Assembly (NCBI GenBank): GCA_017425765.1
Contig: JAFOXE010000246.1
Location: forward strand, 1-10,173
Direction of reading: 5' to 3'
Length of the DNA: 10,173 nt
Source of the DNA: Paraprevotella sp.
GTDB taxonomy: Bacteria; Bacteroidota; Bacteroidia; Bacteroidales; Bacteroidaceae
Below, piece by piece: positions 1 to 7,400 of this stretch (position 1 is the first letter of the stretch; each line of letters starts with the position of its first letter). The position numbers and the translations under genes are program-made. The notes under the pieces are model-generated. The model made no database searches and was not told the origin of the DNA. It saw only the letters and a program-made list of their open reading frames with translations.

Positions 1-137
1 AGGGCTATATAAATCCAAATCATATTGCAAAAATACCTTCGTGTTCTATTGAATTATTCGTTGCGATGCACATTCTGTATATAAATCCGCAAGCACTCAC
101 ACAATCCATCAAAATGCGCCTCACGGAGATAAACCAA
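1..137. other. Left-edge intergenic DNA, no supported gene
   Basis: I see no convincing coding sequence here. The stretch is A+T-rich and holds an 11-nt direct repeat, TATATAAATCC, at 6-16 and 78-88, exactly 72 nt apart. A minus-strand frame is open from about position 184 down to a TAA at 54-56. It has no ATG start, runs straight through the terminator hairpin, and resembles nothing I recognise, so I treat the region as noncoding. Confidence 0.5.
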
Positions 138-177
138 AAACCGCACAATCCTTACGTGATTAAGAATTGTGCGGTTT
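138..177 (-). terminator. Intrinsic terminator of the manA / export-lipoprotein operon
   Basis: A 12-bp perfect stem (138-149 with 166-177) continues inward for four more pairs after one imperfect pair (C150/A165) and closes on a 6-nt loop at 155-160. Read on the minus strand the stem is followed by TTTTTGGTTT, a good U-tract. The imperfect pair becomes a G-U wobble in the minus-strand RNA. It lies 18 nt after the stop codon of the export-lipoprotein gene. Confidence 0.88.
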
Positions 178-195
178 CGTATGTTTCATTCGGTC

Positions 196-1008
196 TTATA
201 GTTTGATAATCAACACCACTGTAGACACAATCGTACTGATGGCTCCCAACACTTGGGCACCGACAGACAAATAGGTATATCCCGGGCTTGCCTTAATAGC
301 CTTAGAACGGTTAGGCTCTACATAAATCATGTCGTTTTGTTGCACATAGAATGCGGGATTAGTAAATACGTCGGAGCGAGTCAAATCCACATTATACATT
401 ACACGTTCTCCATTCACCTCGCGGAACAATTTGATATTCTTCTTTAAGCCATCATCGTCCACATCACCGGCTTGTGCCAACACGTCAATAATGGTATTAC
501 GTTCCGAAGTTAAGTTTATCATTCCGGGCCTGCGTACACCACCCACAACGGCCACACGGGCATTCATCAATCGTACGGTTACATCCGGGTTTTGAATCAA
601 TTGGGCTGCAATGATTTTCTTTTCAATGGCATCGGCACATTCGTCGGTGGTCATACCATCCACCTTTACCGAACCAATAGCCGGCAGAGTTACCTCTCCT
701 TTATTATTCACAGTGTAACCATACACGTTGTTCACATGTGTACCCTGCACATTAGTGCCTTGTTGATACGCCGAACCCATCATCACATCCTGAGCAAAGA
801 TGCGCAACAATTCCGGCTTTTCGCAGGTAATCTTAACCATAATATTGTCGGCAGGCTTGATGCGCATTTCGTATTGTTGTTCTATATTTTGTGCAGCAAG
901 GTATAAGGAATCACAACCTTGAAAATACACAAACTCTTTCTTCGACGCACAGGACGAAAAACTCAATGCCAACACTAAAGCCATGGCTGATAATAGAAGC
1001 TTATTCAT
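196..1008 (-). CDS. Polysaccharide export outer-membrane lipoprotein (Wza-like)
   Basis: 270 residues, probably the outer-membrane export component that passes capsule or exopolysaccharide to the cell surface together with a Wzc-type inner-membrane kinase. Residues 1-19 form a lipoprotein signal peptide with the lipobox ending FSSC, so Cys20 is the predicted lipidated residue. Residues about 47-146 look like the poly_export domain (RIKPADNIMVKI, then GEVTLPAIGSVKVDGMT). Residues about 150-205 look like one SLBB domain (RVAVVGGVRRPGMI). A hydrophobic helix at 247-268 closes the protein and could be the membrane-spanning segment, as in Wza. It is shorter than enterobacterial Wza (about 360 residues after processing), having one SLBB repeat instead of several, which is usual in Bacteroidetes. 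It starts 4 nt after the manA stop codon, so the two genes are almost surely co-transcribed. A Wzc-like gene lies on the same strand at the right edge. Confidence 0.9.
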   Translation of the reverse strand: MNKLLLSAMALVLALSFSSCASKKEFVYFQGCDSLYLAAQNIEQQYEMRIKPADNIMVKITCEKPELLRIFAQDVMMGSAYQQGTNVQGTHVNNVYGYTVNNKGEVTLPAIGSVKVDGMTTDECADAIEKKIIAAQLIQNPDVTVRLMNARVAVVGGVRRPGMINLTSERNTIIDVLAQAGDVDDDGLKKNIKLFREVNGERVMYNVDLTRSDVFTNPAFYVQQNDMIYVEPNRSKAIKASPGYTYLSVGAQVLGAISTIVSTVVLIIKL

Positions 1009-1012
1009 CTTT

Positions 1013-2008
1013 TTATTCGTTTGGGTTTAATTTATCGTTTATATACACTTCCAATAATTCGGTTTCTGCTTCGGGGCAAATGATTACTTCCTTGGCATTG
1101 GCTGCCAACATCACGGTATGTCCGGCGCTGAGCATCACTTCTTCGCCCTCAGATTGTATTGCACATTGTCCACGCAAGCACACATATACCACAAACGTGT
1201 CTTGCCCTGACACATCCGTGGTCATGGTTTGGCTCAAAAGGATACGACGTGTGGTGAAATAAGGTGACTCCACTAAGGTTTGAGGGGCACCGTCCAAAAT
1301 TGAAGGCTGAATCGCGGCATCACGACTTGGCGTAAAATCGATGGCCTCGCGAGCCTCTTCTATATGTAACTGACGCGGACGACCTTGAGCATCCACACGA
1401 CCGTGGTCGTAAATGCGATAGGTGATGTCGCAACTTTGTTGAATCTCGCAAATCAAGCAGCCGGCACCAATACTGTGCACACGACCGGAGGGCAAAAAGA
1501 ACACATCTCCGGGCTTCACCTCATAGCGGTTCAGCACTTCGTGCAACGTGCTATCGGCCACGCGTTGCTCGTACTCGTCCACCGAAATTTGTGTATTGAA
1601 ACCGCTCAGCAAATGAGCCCCCTCCTGGGTTTTCACCACCACCCACATCTCGCTCTTACCGCAACATCCATGACGTTGTTGAGCTAATTCGTCGTTGGGG
1701 TGCACCTGCACCGAGAGGTCTTGTTCGGCATCAATAAACTTCACCAACAAAGGAAAGTTGCATCCAAAACGCTCATACACTTTTTTGCCCACCAAAGCCT
1801 CACGCTCGCGCTCCACTAGTTGAGTAAGCGTCAAACCGGCATACGGGCCCTGCTCCACACAAGTTTCGTCGCCCGACAACCCGGACAACTCCCAACTTTC
1901 TCCAATGCCGTCGCCCACAGCCTCCATCTGTTTGTAAACGGAGAGTTCGCGACCGCCCCAGATGCGCTCTTTGAACAAAGGACGAAAGATGTATAACTTT
2001 TGTGACAT
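1013..2008 (-). CDS. manA: Mannose-6-phosphate isomerase, class I
   Basis: 331 residues; a cytoplasmic zinc enzyme interconverting fructose 6-phosphate and mannose 6-phosphate, the entry to GDP-mannose and GDP-fucose for surface polysaccharides. The N-terminus carries the family pattern FKERIWGG (12-19). Predicted zinc ligands are Gln101 and His103 in SVQVHPND, Glu120 in GKSEMW, and His178 in GRVHSIG. Arg198 in YRIYDHGR is the likely catalytic arginine. The C-terminal part is a cupin-like barrel. The length fits the short Bacillus-type class I enzymes. I chose the ATG at 2008. An in-frame ATG at 2035 would add nine atypical residues and falls on the predicted promoter -7 box. The gene heads an operon with the export lipoprotein, linking sugar supply to polysaccharide export. 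Confidence 0.93.
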   Translation of the reverse strand: MSQKLYIFRPLFKERIWGGRELSVYKQMEAVGDGIGESWELSGLSGDETCVEQGPYAGLTLTQLVEREREALVGKKVYERFGCNFPLLVKFIDAEQDLSVQVHPNDELAQQRHGCCGKSEMWVVVKTQEGAHLLSGFNTQISVDEYEQRVADSTLHEVLNRYEVKPGDVFFLPSGRVHSIGAGCLICEIQQSCDITYRIYDHGRVDAQGRPRQLHIEEAREAIDFTPSRDAAIQPSILDGAPQTLVESPYFTTRRILLSQTMTTDVSGQDTFVVYVCLRGQCAIQSEGEEVMLSAGHTVMLAANAKEVIICPEAETELLEVYINDKLNPNE

Positions 2009-2034
2009 ACGTATAAGTACTACTTTTGAAAACA

Positions 2035-2064
2035 CAAAAATAGTGTTTTTTTTTCATTGTCAAC
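2035..2064 (-). promoter_or_regulatory. Bacteroidetes-type promoter of manA
   Basis: On the minus strand, TATTTTTG (2042-2035) matches the -7 consensus TAnnTTTG exactly. GTTG (2064-2061) lies 18 nt upstream as a near match to the -33 box TTTG. Transcription would begin near 2028, leaving a leader of about 20 nt before the ATG at 2008. A run of nine A residues fills the spacer. This placement rules out the longer manA start at 2035. Confidence 0.65.
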
Positions 2065-2165
2065 GTGTTTTCAGAGGATTTTTGCGAGCAAGCGGGCAAT
2101 CTGCCTGCATTTATATGTCTGCTCAAGGGGGCATATTTGCCACACACATCGGCATCTGCATAAAA

Positions 2166-2203
2166 ATAGACGCTCGCCTTGCACACGCAAGACGAGCGTC
2201 TAT
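2166..2203 (-). terminator. Intrinsic terminator after the 177-residue unknown gene
   Basis: The outer stem is 11 bp (2166-2176 with 2193-2203). After one imperfect pair (C2177/A2192) it continues with 5 bp (2178-2182 with 2187-2191) and a 4-nt loop. On the minus strand the hairpin is followed by a U-rich stretch (TTTTTATG, partly overlapping the stem end), and the imperfect pair becomes G-U. It sits 38 nt past the stop codon of the 2242-2775 gene and before the manA promoter, so it insulates the two units. Confidence 0.85.
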
Positions 2204-2241
2204 AAGAGGCACACATGGTGGTGTAAAACCACCTTACATCA

Positions 2242-2775
2242 TCATGTATTTGTCACATCGGGAGCATCGGAAGCATGTGCACATGCACCTTCTTCTTCAA
2301 AGCACTCGGCCAAAAGAGTCATAAGCAGAGGCTGGGCACTGCTTTGTTTCATACTGAGCGCACCGGCAGAAAGACAAAGATAGCGAGCCACAGCCATGTG
2401 GAACAACTGCACCACGGCCCGACACTTCTCGTTGAGTACAGCACCTTGAAACTGCTGTAAAAAGCTGAACAAAGTGGCCAATTGTGGCTCGGCCTGATGT
2501 TGCATGGCACCCTTCAGTGTATTTCCGTTAGGCTCAAGTCGATATAACGGCTCGCCGGAGTAACGACACAGTACCACTACCACAAACTGCCACAACAGGC
2601 AAAAGTCGTGTAGTTGGGAATGGCCGTGGGCATTGGCAGCCTTCACCGGACCGGCACGAAATACCGCAGCATGGGCGACAATCAAAAGCTGCAGACGCTG
2701 ATAGTCGCGACGCGACACTTTTACGGGCACAAAAGCATGACGGGTATTTGAGGATTTACGTTTAGCTCTGTTCAT
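2242..2775 (-). CDS. Hypothetical protein, divergent from the DUF4248 cassette
   Basis: 177 residues; I do not recognise the family. The N-terminus is strongly basic (NRAKRKSS, then KVSRRDYQRLQLL). The rest reads as several amphipathic or hydrophobic helices, including CLLWQFVVVVLCRY (59-72) and a stretch around 119-152. The last 20 residues are acidic with Cys and His (CFEEEGACAHASD). There are six cysteines, no signal peptide, and no clear membrane-protein topology. Support for a real gene comes from a TACATTTG -7 box 27 nt before the ATG, a strong terminator 38 nt after the stop, and no overlap with another credible gene. It is G+C-rich like the cassette it faces. A role in controlling or modulating that cassette is a guess based on position and the basic N-terminus only. 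Confidence 0.62.
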   Translation of the reverse strand: MNRAKRKSSNTRHAFVPVKVSRRDYQRLQLLIVAHAAVFRAGPVKAANAHGHSQLHDFCLLWQFVVVVLCRYSGEPLYRLEPNGNTLKGAMQHQAEPQLATLFSFLQQFQGAVLNEKCRAVVQLFHMAVARYLCLSAGALSMKQSSAQPLLMTLLAECFEEEGACAHASDAPDVTNT

Positions 2776-2802
2776 ATCTCATTTTATTGGGTTCTTACGC
2801 TG

Positions 2803-2810
2803 CAAATGTA
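2803..2810 (-). promoter_or_regulatory. -7 box for the 177-residue unknown gene
   Basis: TACATTTG on the minus strand is an exact TAnnTTTG match, 27 nt before the ATG at 2775. The -33 position, 20 nt upstream, reads CAAA rather than TTTG and forms the edge of the palindrome at 2831-2848. This suggests factor-dependent or regulated use. Confidence 0.55.
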
Positions 2811-2830
2811 GCACAACCGATGTGCATTTG

Positions 2831-2848
2831 TTTGCGGTGCACCGCAAA
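2831..2848. promoter_or_regulatory. Perfect 18-bp palindrome, likely shared operator
   Basis: TTTGCGGTGCACCGCAAA is its own reverse complement over all 18 bp. It lies between divergent genes, exactly 20 nt from an identical TACATTTG box on either side (2803-2810 minus and 2869-2876 plus). A dimeric regulator bound here would cover the -33 position of both promoters. The sequence shows the symmetry directly; the regulatory role is inferred. Confidence 0.6.
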
Positions 2849-2868
2849 TAACTAAAAATTTTTGCCTT

Positions 2869-2876
2869 TACATTTG
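2869..2876 (+). promoter_or_regulatory. -7 box for the DUF4248 cassette
   Basis: TACATTTG is an exact TAnnTTTG match. Transcription would begin near 2883, giving a leader of about 60 nt to the ATG at 2943. As on the other side, the -33 position reads CAAA (2845-2848) and belongs to the palindrome. Confidence 0.55.
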
Positions 2877-2942
2877 TGGCACATAGGGCTGCGGCTCTTT
2901 GCATTATTAAATAGGTATTCACCCTTAAAAAAATTGATTGTT

Positions 2943-3149
2943 ATGAATTCTTTCCTCACCGTGGCCGAGGTGGCCTGTGCTCTGTTTCCGGACACCGGAA
3001 GACGCAATGCCTTGCGCAGATTTCGTTATATGCTGAAAACGGATCCAACGCTATGGAACGAGCTCACCGAAGCCCGTTTTCGTGCGCACCAAAGGGTATT
3101 CACACCACAACAGTACGCCATTCTGGTGCGCTACATTGGCGAACCATAA
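2943..3149 (+). CDS. DUF4248-family small protein
   Basis: 68 residues. The pattern fits DUF4248, a small Bacteroidales family of unknown function: an N-terminal segment MNSFLTVAEVACALFPD, then arginine-rich RRNALRRFRYML, then a C-terminal RVFTPQQYAILVRYIGEP that strongly resembles the family's terminal motif. The short helical layout and basic middle resemble a helix-turn-helix fold, but DNA binding is not shown. The frame is open back to 2862, yet I chose the ATG at 2943 because the family begins here and the -7 box at 2869-2876 would put the earlier start outside the transcript. It is the first gene of the cassette with the HU-like, P5-like and smalltalk genes. From recollection this grouping recurs near surface-polysaccharide loci in Bacteroidales. 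Confidence 0.78.
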   Translation: MNSFLTVAEVACALFPDTGRRNALRRFRYMLKTDPTLWNELTEARFRAHQRVFTPQQYAILVRYIGEP

Positions 3150-3333
3150 AGCAGTTGTACAGCCCAACACAAATAAAAGTACGAATCGATACTCAACAAT
3201 GCCAAAAAGTACGAAACAGAACGAGGCGCCCCAGGCCAATACCGCAACTTTGCAGTGTCAATTGATGGGGATAATGCTTCCCGCCCCGGTTCAGGGGAGC
3301 AAACATGTAAAATCTAATAAAATTAAAGACTTT
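3150..3333 (+). other. 184-nt leader between DUF4248 and HU-like genes
   Basis: Unusually long for a gap inside a cassette. It holds a possible hairpin (GCTTCCC at 3276-3282 with GGGGAGC at 3294-3300, 7 pairs including one G-U, 11-nt loop) 33 nt before the HU-like start, with no T-run after it. I found no exact TAnnTTTG; CAACTTTG at 3245-3252 is one base off. The HU frame is open through this stretch, with an ATG at 3199, but those residues look unlike the family. Confidence 0.4.
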
Positions 3334-3777
3334 ATGATTAACATCAAAGTGGTGCGCAAAATTGATGCGCGCGACAAAACGGCTCCGGCCTTGTATTATG
3401 GTTGTGTAAAAACCTTCGACAGACTATCTATCGACCAATTGGCTAAACGAATCAGCAGCTCGTGCACAGCCACTCGAAGCGATTGCTTGGCAGTGCTTTC
3501 GGCTTTGCAGGAACAAGTAATTTACGCCTTGCAGCAGGGAGCTCGCGTAAGCCTTGGCGACCTTGGTTTCTTGAGAGTGTCGTGCAAAAGCGGTGGCGTG
3601 GCTACGCCCGAGGAATTTGAATGTAGCGACATCAAGAAGCTGCGCATCGTATTCACGCCTTCGCAAGTGTTGCGTAATGCTTTCAAGCTCACAAATCCGG
3701 ATATCGAGTTGAACAACTTGTATAAGGAAACGCGTACGACCTCGAACAATGATAAACCAGAAGAGGAAGAGGCATAA
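3334..3777 (+). CDS. HU/HIG-family DNA-binding protein
   Basis: 147 residues. Residues 1 to about 118 fit the Bacteroidetes HU-related family (TIGR01201-like, larger than classical 90-residue HU). The typical opening is MINIKVVRKIDARDKTAP. Next come ALYYGCVKTFDRLSIDQLAKRIS and the helical dimerisation part with the conserved LQQGARVSLGDLGFLRVS (66-83). DIKKLRIVFTPSQVLRNAF (99-117) follows. After about residue 120 a non-conserved tail ends in the acidic KPEEEEA. The protein should bind or bend DNA as a dimer; its target and purpose in this cassette are unknown. The frame extends upstream to 3082, but the family motif begins at the ATG at 3334. Its TAA overlaps the ATG of the next gene by one base (TAATG), indicating coupled translation. 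Confidence 0.85.
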   Translation: MINIKVVRKIDARDKTAPALYYGCVKTFDRLSIDQLAKRISSSCTATRSDCLAVLSALQEQVIYALQQGARVSLGDLGFLRVSCKSGGVATPEEFECSDIKKLRIVFTPSQVLRNAFKLTNPDIELNNLYKETRTTSNNDKPEEEEA

Positions 3778-4214
3778 TGAAAAAGAAAGATTCGCGTCCT
3801 TCGCACAACCTTCCACGCGGACTGCGTAACAATAATCCCCTAAACATACGCAAAGGCAATAGTTTATGGCAAGGGGTACGAAAAGACGGGGACGACCCCG
3901 ATTTTTTGCAGTTCGTGAGCAGAGCATGGGGATATAGGGCAGCCTTTGTGCTGCTACGGACCTACATCTGCCGACACGGAGTGTGCACCCCGCAAAGCAT
4001 TATCAAACGCTGGGCACCGGCTGCCGACGGCAACCAACCGGAGGAGTATCTGAACAGAGTGTTACTGCTCAGCGGACTAAAGGCCGACGAAAAGCTACAC
4101 AGCACCAATCGGCAACAAATGACCACCCTTGTGGAGGCCATGAGCCGAGTGGAAAACGGAGTGCCGGCCGTAAAGGAGGAAGTGGCCGAAGGATGGGCCT
4201 TGTACATGGGCTGA
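3777..4214 (+). CDS. Phage P5-like structural / lysozyme-like protein
   Basis: 145 residues without a signal peptide. The pattern matches proteins commonly annotated in Bacteroidetes as 'structural protein P5' (named after a phage protein). It has RGLRNNNPLNIR (14-25), then W31 and G33, FLQF (43-46), WGYRAAFVLLRTY (51-63), an IIKRWAP motif (75-81), and EEYLNRVLLLSG (89-100). This motif set is shared with phage-associated lytic proteins, so peptidoglycan interaction is possible, but I cannot point to proven catalytic residues. In other genomes the same place after an HU-like gene is often taken by an N-acetylmuramoyl-L-alanine amidase, which supports a cell-wall theme. Start and stop are set by the one-base overlap with the HU-like gene and a TGA at 4212-4214. 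Without a signal peptide, export would need another route. Confidence 0.72.
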   Translation: MKKKDSRPSHNLPRGLRNNNPLNIRKGNSLWQGVRKDGDDPDFLQFVSRAWGYRAAFVLLRTYICRHGVCTPQSIIKRWAPAADGNQPEEYLNRVLLLSGLKADEKLHSTNRQQMTTLVEAMSRVENGVPAVKEEVAEGWALYMG

Positions 4215-4278
4215 AGGAAACGGAAAGGTGTCCGGTGCGCAACGAATCGAATTGTTTCATCCTTAAACACATGCAAAC

Positions 4279-4371
4279 ATGAAGAAGAAAAAGATGTGGA
4301 CCACCATTCTGAAGATCCTGGCTACCGTGGCTACGGCGCTGCTTAGCGCAATTGGAGGGGCCTCACTGTAA
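4279..4371 (+). CDS. Smalltalk-family microprotein
   Basis: A 30-residue open frame: a charged start MKKKKMWTTILKIL followed by a hydrophobic helix ATVATALLSAIGGAS and a final Leu before TAA. This basic-then-hydrophobic layout, the length, and the position after an HU-like gene match the Bacteroidetes family named 'smalltalk protein' in NCBI annotation. The function is unknown; it probably inserts in the inner membrane as a single helix. It begins 64 nt after the P5-like stop codon and is the last gene before the shared terminator. It is short enough to be missed by automatic gene callers. Confidence 0.72.
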   Translation: MKKKKMWTTILKILATVATALLSAIGGASL

Positions 4372-4413
4372 GGCTATGCACAGTCTGCCCTTCGCAGCAC
4401 AAACACAAAAAAG

Positions 4414-4449
4414 AGGCCGCCCCTACCTTTTTATAGGTAGAGGCGGCCT
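4414..4449 (-). terminator. Convergent terminator for the secreted giant and the cassette
   Basis: A 15-position stem (4414-4428 with 4435-4449), G+C-rich, with one imperfect pair (C4422/A4441) and a 6-nt loop TTTTAT. On the minus strand it is followed by CTTTTTTGTG, a strong U-tract, and the imperfect pair becomes G-U. It therefore best serves the 4481-8044 gene, whose stop lies 31 nt away. On the plus strand the following TTACTTATTT is weaker but may still end cassette transcripts. Confidence 0.87.
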
Positions 4450-4480
4450 TACTTATTTAGGGATAATTAAATATCCATGA

Positions 4481-7400
4481 TTACTTAACGATTTGCTTGC
4501 TGCGGTTAACAGTGCCATCTTCAAGAGTTTCAACCACGATAGTGATACCCTTAGCCGGACGAACCACTTGCTTACCATCGATAGCATAGTACTTGATACC
4601 GGCTACCTTAGCCACTGCCTTATCAGCACCAACACCTTCGATGGCTGTAGGAGCAGATTGACCCAAGTAGAAGAGTTGGAAGTTGTCGAACGCTACCCAG
4701 TCGTTAGTTTGAGTAGTACGTTTGCGCAAACCAATCTTGGTTTCAGTAACACCTTCTTCTACCTTGAAGATTACTTCGTTGCCATGATACAAGTCGCCAC
4801 CACCTTCTTCTACAGGAGCCATGTAGATAGAAGCTGCTTCCATAGTCTTAGGAACATAAATAGAAGTTTCACCACCCAAGACAGACTTCATATCTTCTTC
4901 ACCGGTGCCGGATACGGCTGTGCTAGAAGCACCTGCGAACAAAGATACCATTTGAGTACTATCGGCAAACTCGCTATTTTCGGCATACATATAAGCATAG
5001 ATTGGCTCACCGGCCTGACCCTTGGCGATAGAATCGCGACGTGCTTCAGCACCCGGAGTTGAATTGTGACCGGCAAAACGATAGAAACCTTGTACAGTTA
5101 CCTTGTAGTAACCTGCAGGCAAACCTACCAATGTTTGATAGAAGTCGAAGTTCTTGTTGAAGATTTCGTAGATACCGTGGTTCGCAGTACCCTCTGCTGG
5201 CCAGAATGCGCCACTGTTGGCGTTGTCGTATACGAAACTTGGATTGTCGATAATAGCTGTAGCCTCAGCAGGATTTTCTTCAGAAGCTGTAGACAAGTGG
5301 TCGTACAATACGTACATTGCCCATCCACTCTTCAAGTTTGCAATAGCGGTTTCTACCTCTTCGTTTGACTCGAAATACATACCGAACTCATAAGCCATTT
5401 CTGGATCTGCCTTGATAGCAATTTCGTCCATCAAATCTTGCATACCGGTGTATGAAGAGCTTACGTTGGCCATCTTGATTCCGTATTCCTCGGCAGCCTT
5501 AGCCACTTCTTCAACCAATGTGATTGACTTTTCACCATAAGCAATAGCTTCTTTCAACTGTTCGATTGCAGCGATACAAGCATCTGCATCAATAGAAAGA
5601 GCTTCCATACCGGCCATGACAGCCTCTTCTATCTTAGAAGTAGCACCGGTTACGATTACTTGGTCAGAAACGGTTTGTGCCTTTTCAATCAACTCATTAA
5701 TAGCATCTTCGTAGTCCGAAGTTGTGTTACCGGCGTAGAATACGCGGAAGTTGTCGAACAAACTCCAGTGGTTACCTGAAATTACAGGATCCACACACTT
5801 AAGACCAATCTTCAAAGTACCATCGGTTACCACACAAGTTACTTCATTTTCATACAAACCTTCATCGAAATAAATGCGGGCTGATTGCATACAGTTTGGA
5901 GACCACTTACCATCTTGGTCGATGTTATCCCATTGCCAATCCCCTTTCTCTGCACCATATTCATAGGCTGTACCAAAACGAATATTGTCTTGACGATCGT
6001 CTAACAAACTCTTACATGCCTTTTCTGTGTCGTTACCATACACGAACAAACGAATATTTTCGGTCTTATCGGCCCATGCAGTGTAAGAAGCAGCAAAATC
6101 ACTAACACGATAGAAAGCTTGTACCTTAATAGTATACTTACCATTTGGCAAACCTGTTAAAGTTTGATGAATATCGAAGGTTGCGTTGAAGACCTCAGCA
6201 CTTCCATGACCTAAAGCATAGCCAGAACCTTCCCAACCGGTTTGCTTGTCGAAGTTGGCATTAGTCAACAATGCAGTCAACTCCTTACCGGCACCATCAG
6301 GACCGTTCAATGTTTCCTTCACACCTTCTTGGATAGTCTTGTCAAGCAATACATAGGCAGAATCAATATCTGCTGTGTTGTAGGTACGATCATAGTAGGC
6401 TTCTTCCCATTCATAACTCAAGCCTTCAACAGCTTCCACCACATTATCAAAGCCGGCTGCAGAGTAAATAGAGATACGATCTTGAGAAACTTTATCCCAC
6501 AATTCGTACAAACGATTGTAAGCATTAACCTCAGCCAATACAGCAAAGTTCAAAGAGTCCAATTCTGTAATGGCAGCCTTCATTTCCTCATCTGTAGCAT
6601 TTGCATTTGCATAAAGAGCAGTAGCAGCAGCAATAGCAGCATCGAAAGTAGCAGCAGTAGCTTCGCCAAAATAAGAGTCTGACTCGTTGAATACGTTTAC
6701 TTCGCACTCAGATATCTTGGCCAAAAGCGCACCCTTAACAGCATTAGGATCCTTACCGAAGAAGCTCAACTTGAAGTTGTCAACACCTACCCAGTTTGCA
6801 TCGGTCGCCAAAGTTTCGAAACCTAGGATGATTGAGTCGTTAAGTACAGTGAAATCCAAAGCAAAATGCTCAGGTTGACCATTACCGGTATGTACACTTT
6901 GACGAGTCAAGATACCACCGTCGGCAAACAAATAAACACCTGAAACCTGAAGATCTGCATCATTTTGACGTGTAGCAACTACATCAGCTTCCAATCTATA
7001 ACGTCCTTGAGGAACGTTCTTGATGATTTGATACATTCTCTTGTCAGGCAATGCGTTTGATGATGCAATCCAGTTCTCCAAGAATCTTGAGAAGCTCAAA
7101 CCGGTTTCTGCATTGGTTTGAGTAGAATTTTGGAATGCAAATGAATTAGGCTTTTGAGCGCCATCTTGTACAGCACCGGTCCAACCGCTTGCATCCTCAC
7201 AAGTTGGGTTTACAATCAAATGAGTCAACTCAATAGGATTGTCTTCAGTAGCTGCATCCCACATTACAGCATCAATAGCAATTTTCAAATTCTCGGCTGC
7301 AGCTGTGATTTCTTCAGCAGTAGCGGTAGTGCTGGTATAAACCACACCGGCCTCTGAAGTAGAAACAGAAGGGAATTCTGCCGCACGAACCAATTCTGCG

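Noticed and set aside
54..184. Minus-strand open frame of about 43 codons ending at 54-56
   Set aside because: It has no ATG, passes through the terminator hairpin at 138-177, and resembles no known family.
2009..2035. Nine-residue N-terminal extension of ManA from the ATG at 2035
   Set aside because: The ATG overlaps the TAnnTTTG box at 2035-2042, so it would not be transcribed, and the added residues are not family-like.
1800..2216. 138-codon minus-strand frame overlapping manA
   Set aside because: It shares its sequence with the strongly supported manA in another frame and runs over the manA promoter and the terminator at 2166-2203.
2057..2383. Plus-strand frames across the manA promoter and the end of the unknown gene
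   Set aside because: Low-complexity His/Cys-rich translation, no promoter or family, and they read the complement of a terminator hairpin.
2803..2876. Invertible (phase-variable) promoter as in Bacteroides capsule loci
   Set aside because: Such switches need two separated inverted repeats flanking a promoter. Here there is one central palindrome with promoters outside it, and no recombinase gene nearby.
3082..3333. Longer HU-like protein starting at 3082 or 3199
   Set aside because: The first would overlap the DUF4248 gene, and neither extension resembles the family, which begins MINIKVVRK at 3334. The 3199 start cannot be fully excluded.
6242..6682. 146-codon plus-strand frame inside the secreted giant gene
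   Set aside because: Antisense shadow of a long well-supported coding region; Ser/Ile/Cys-rich translation without family features.
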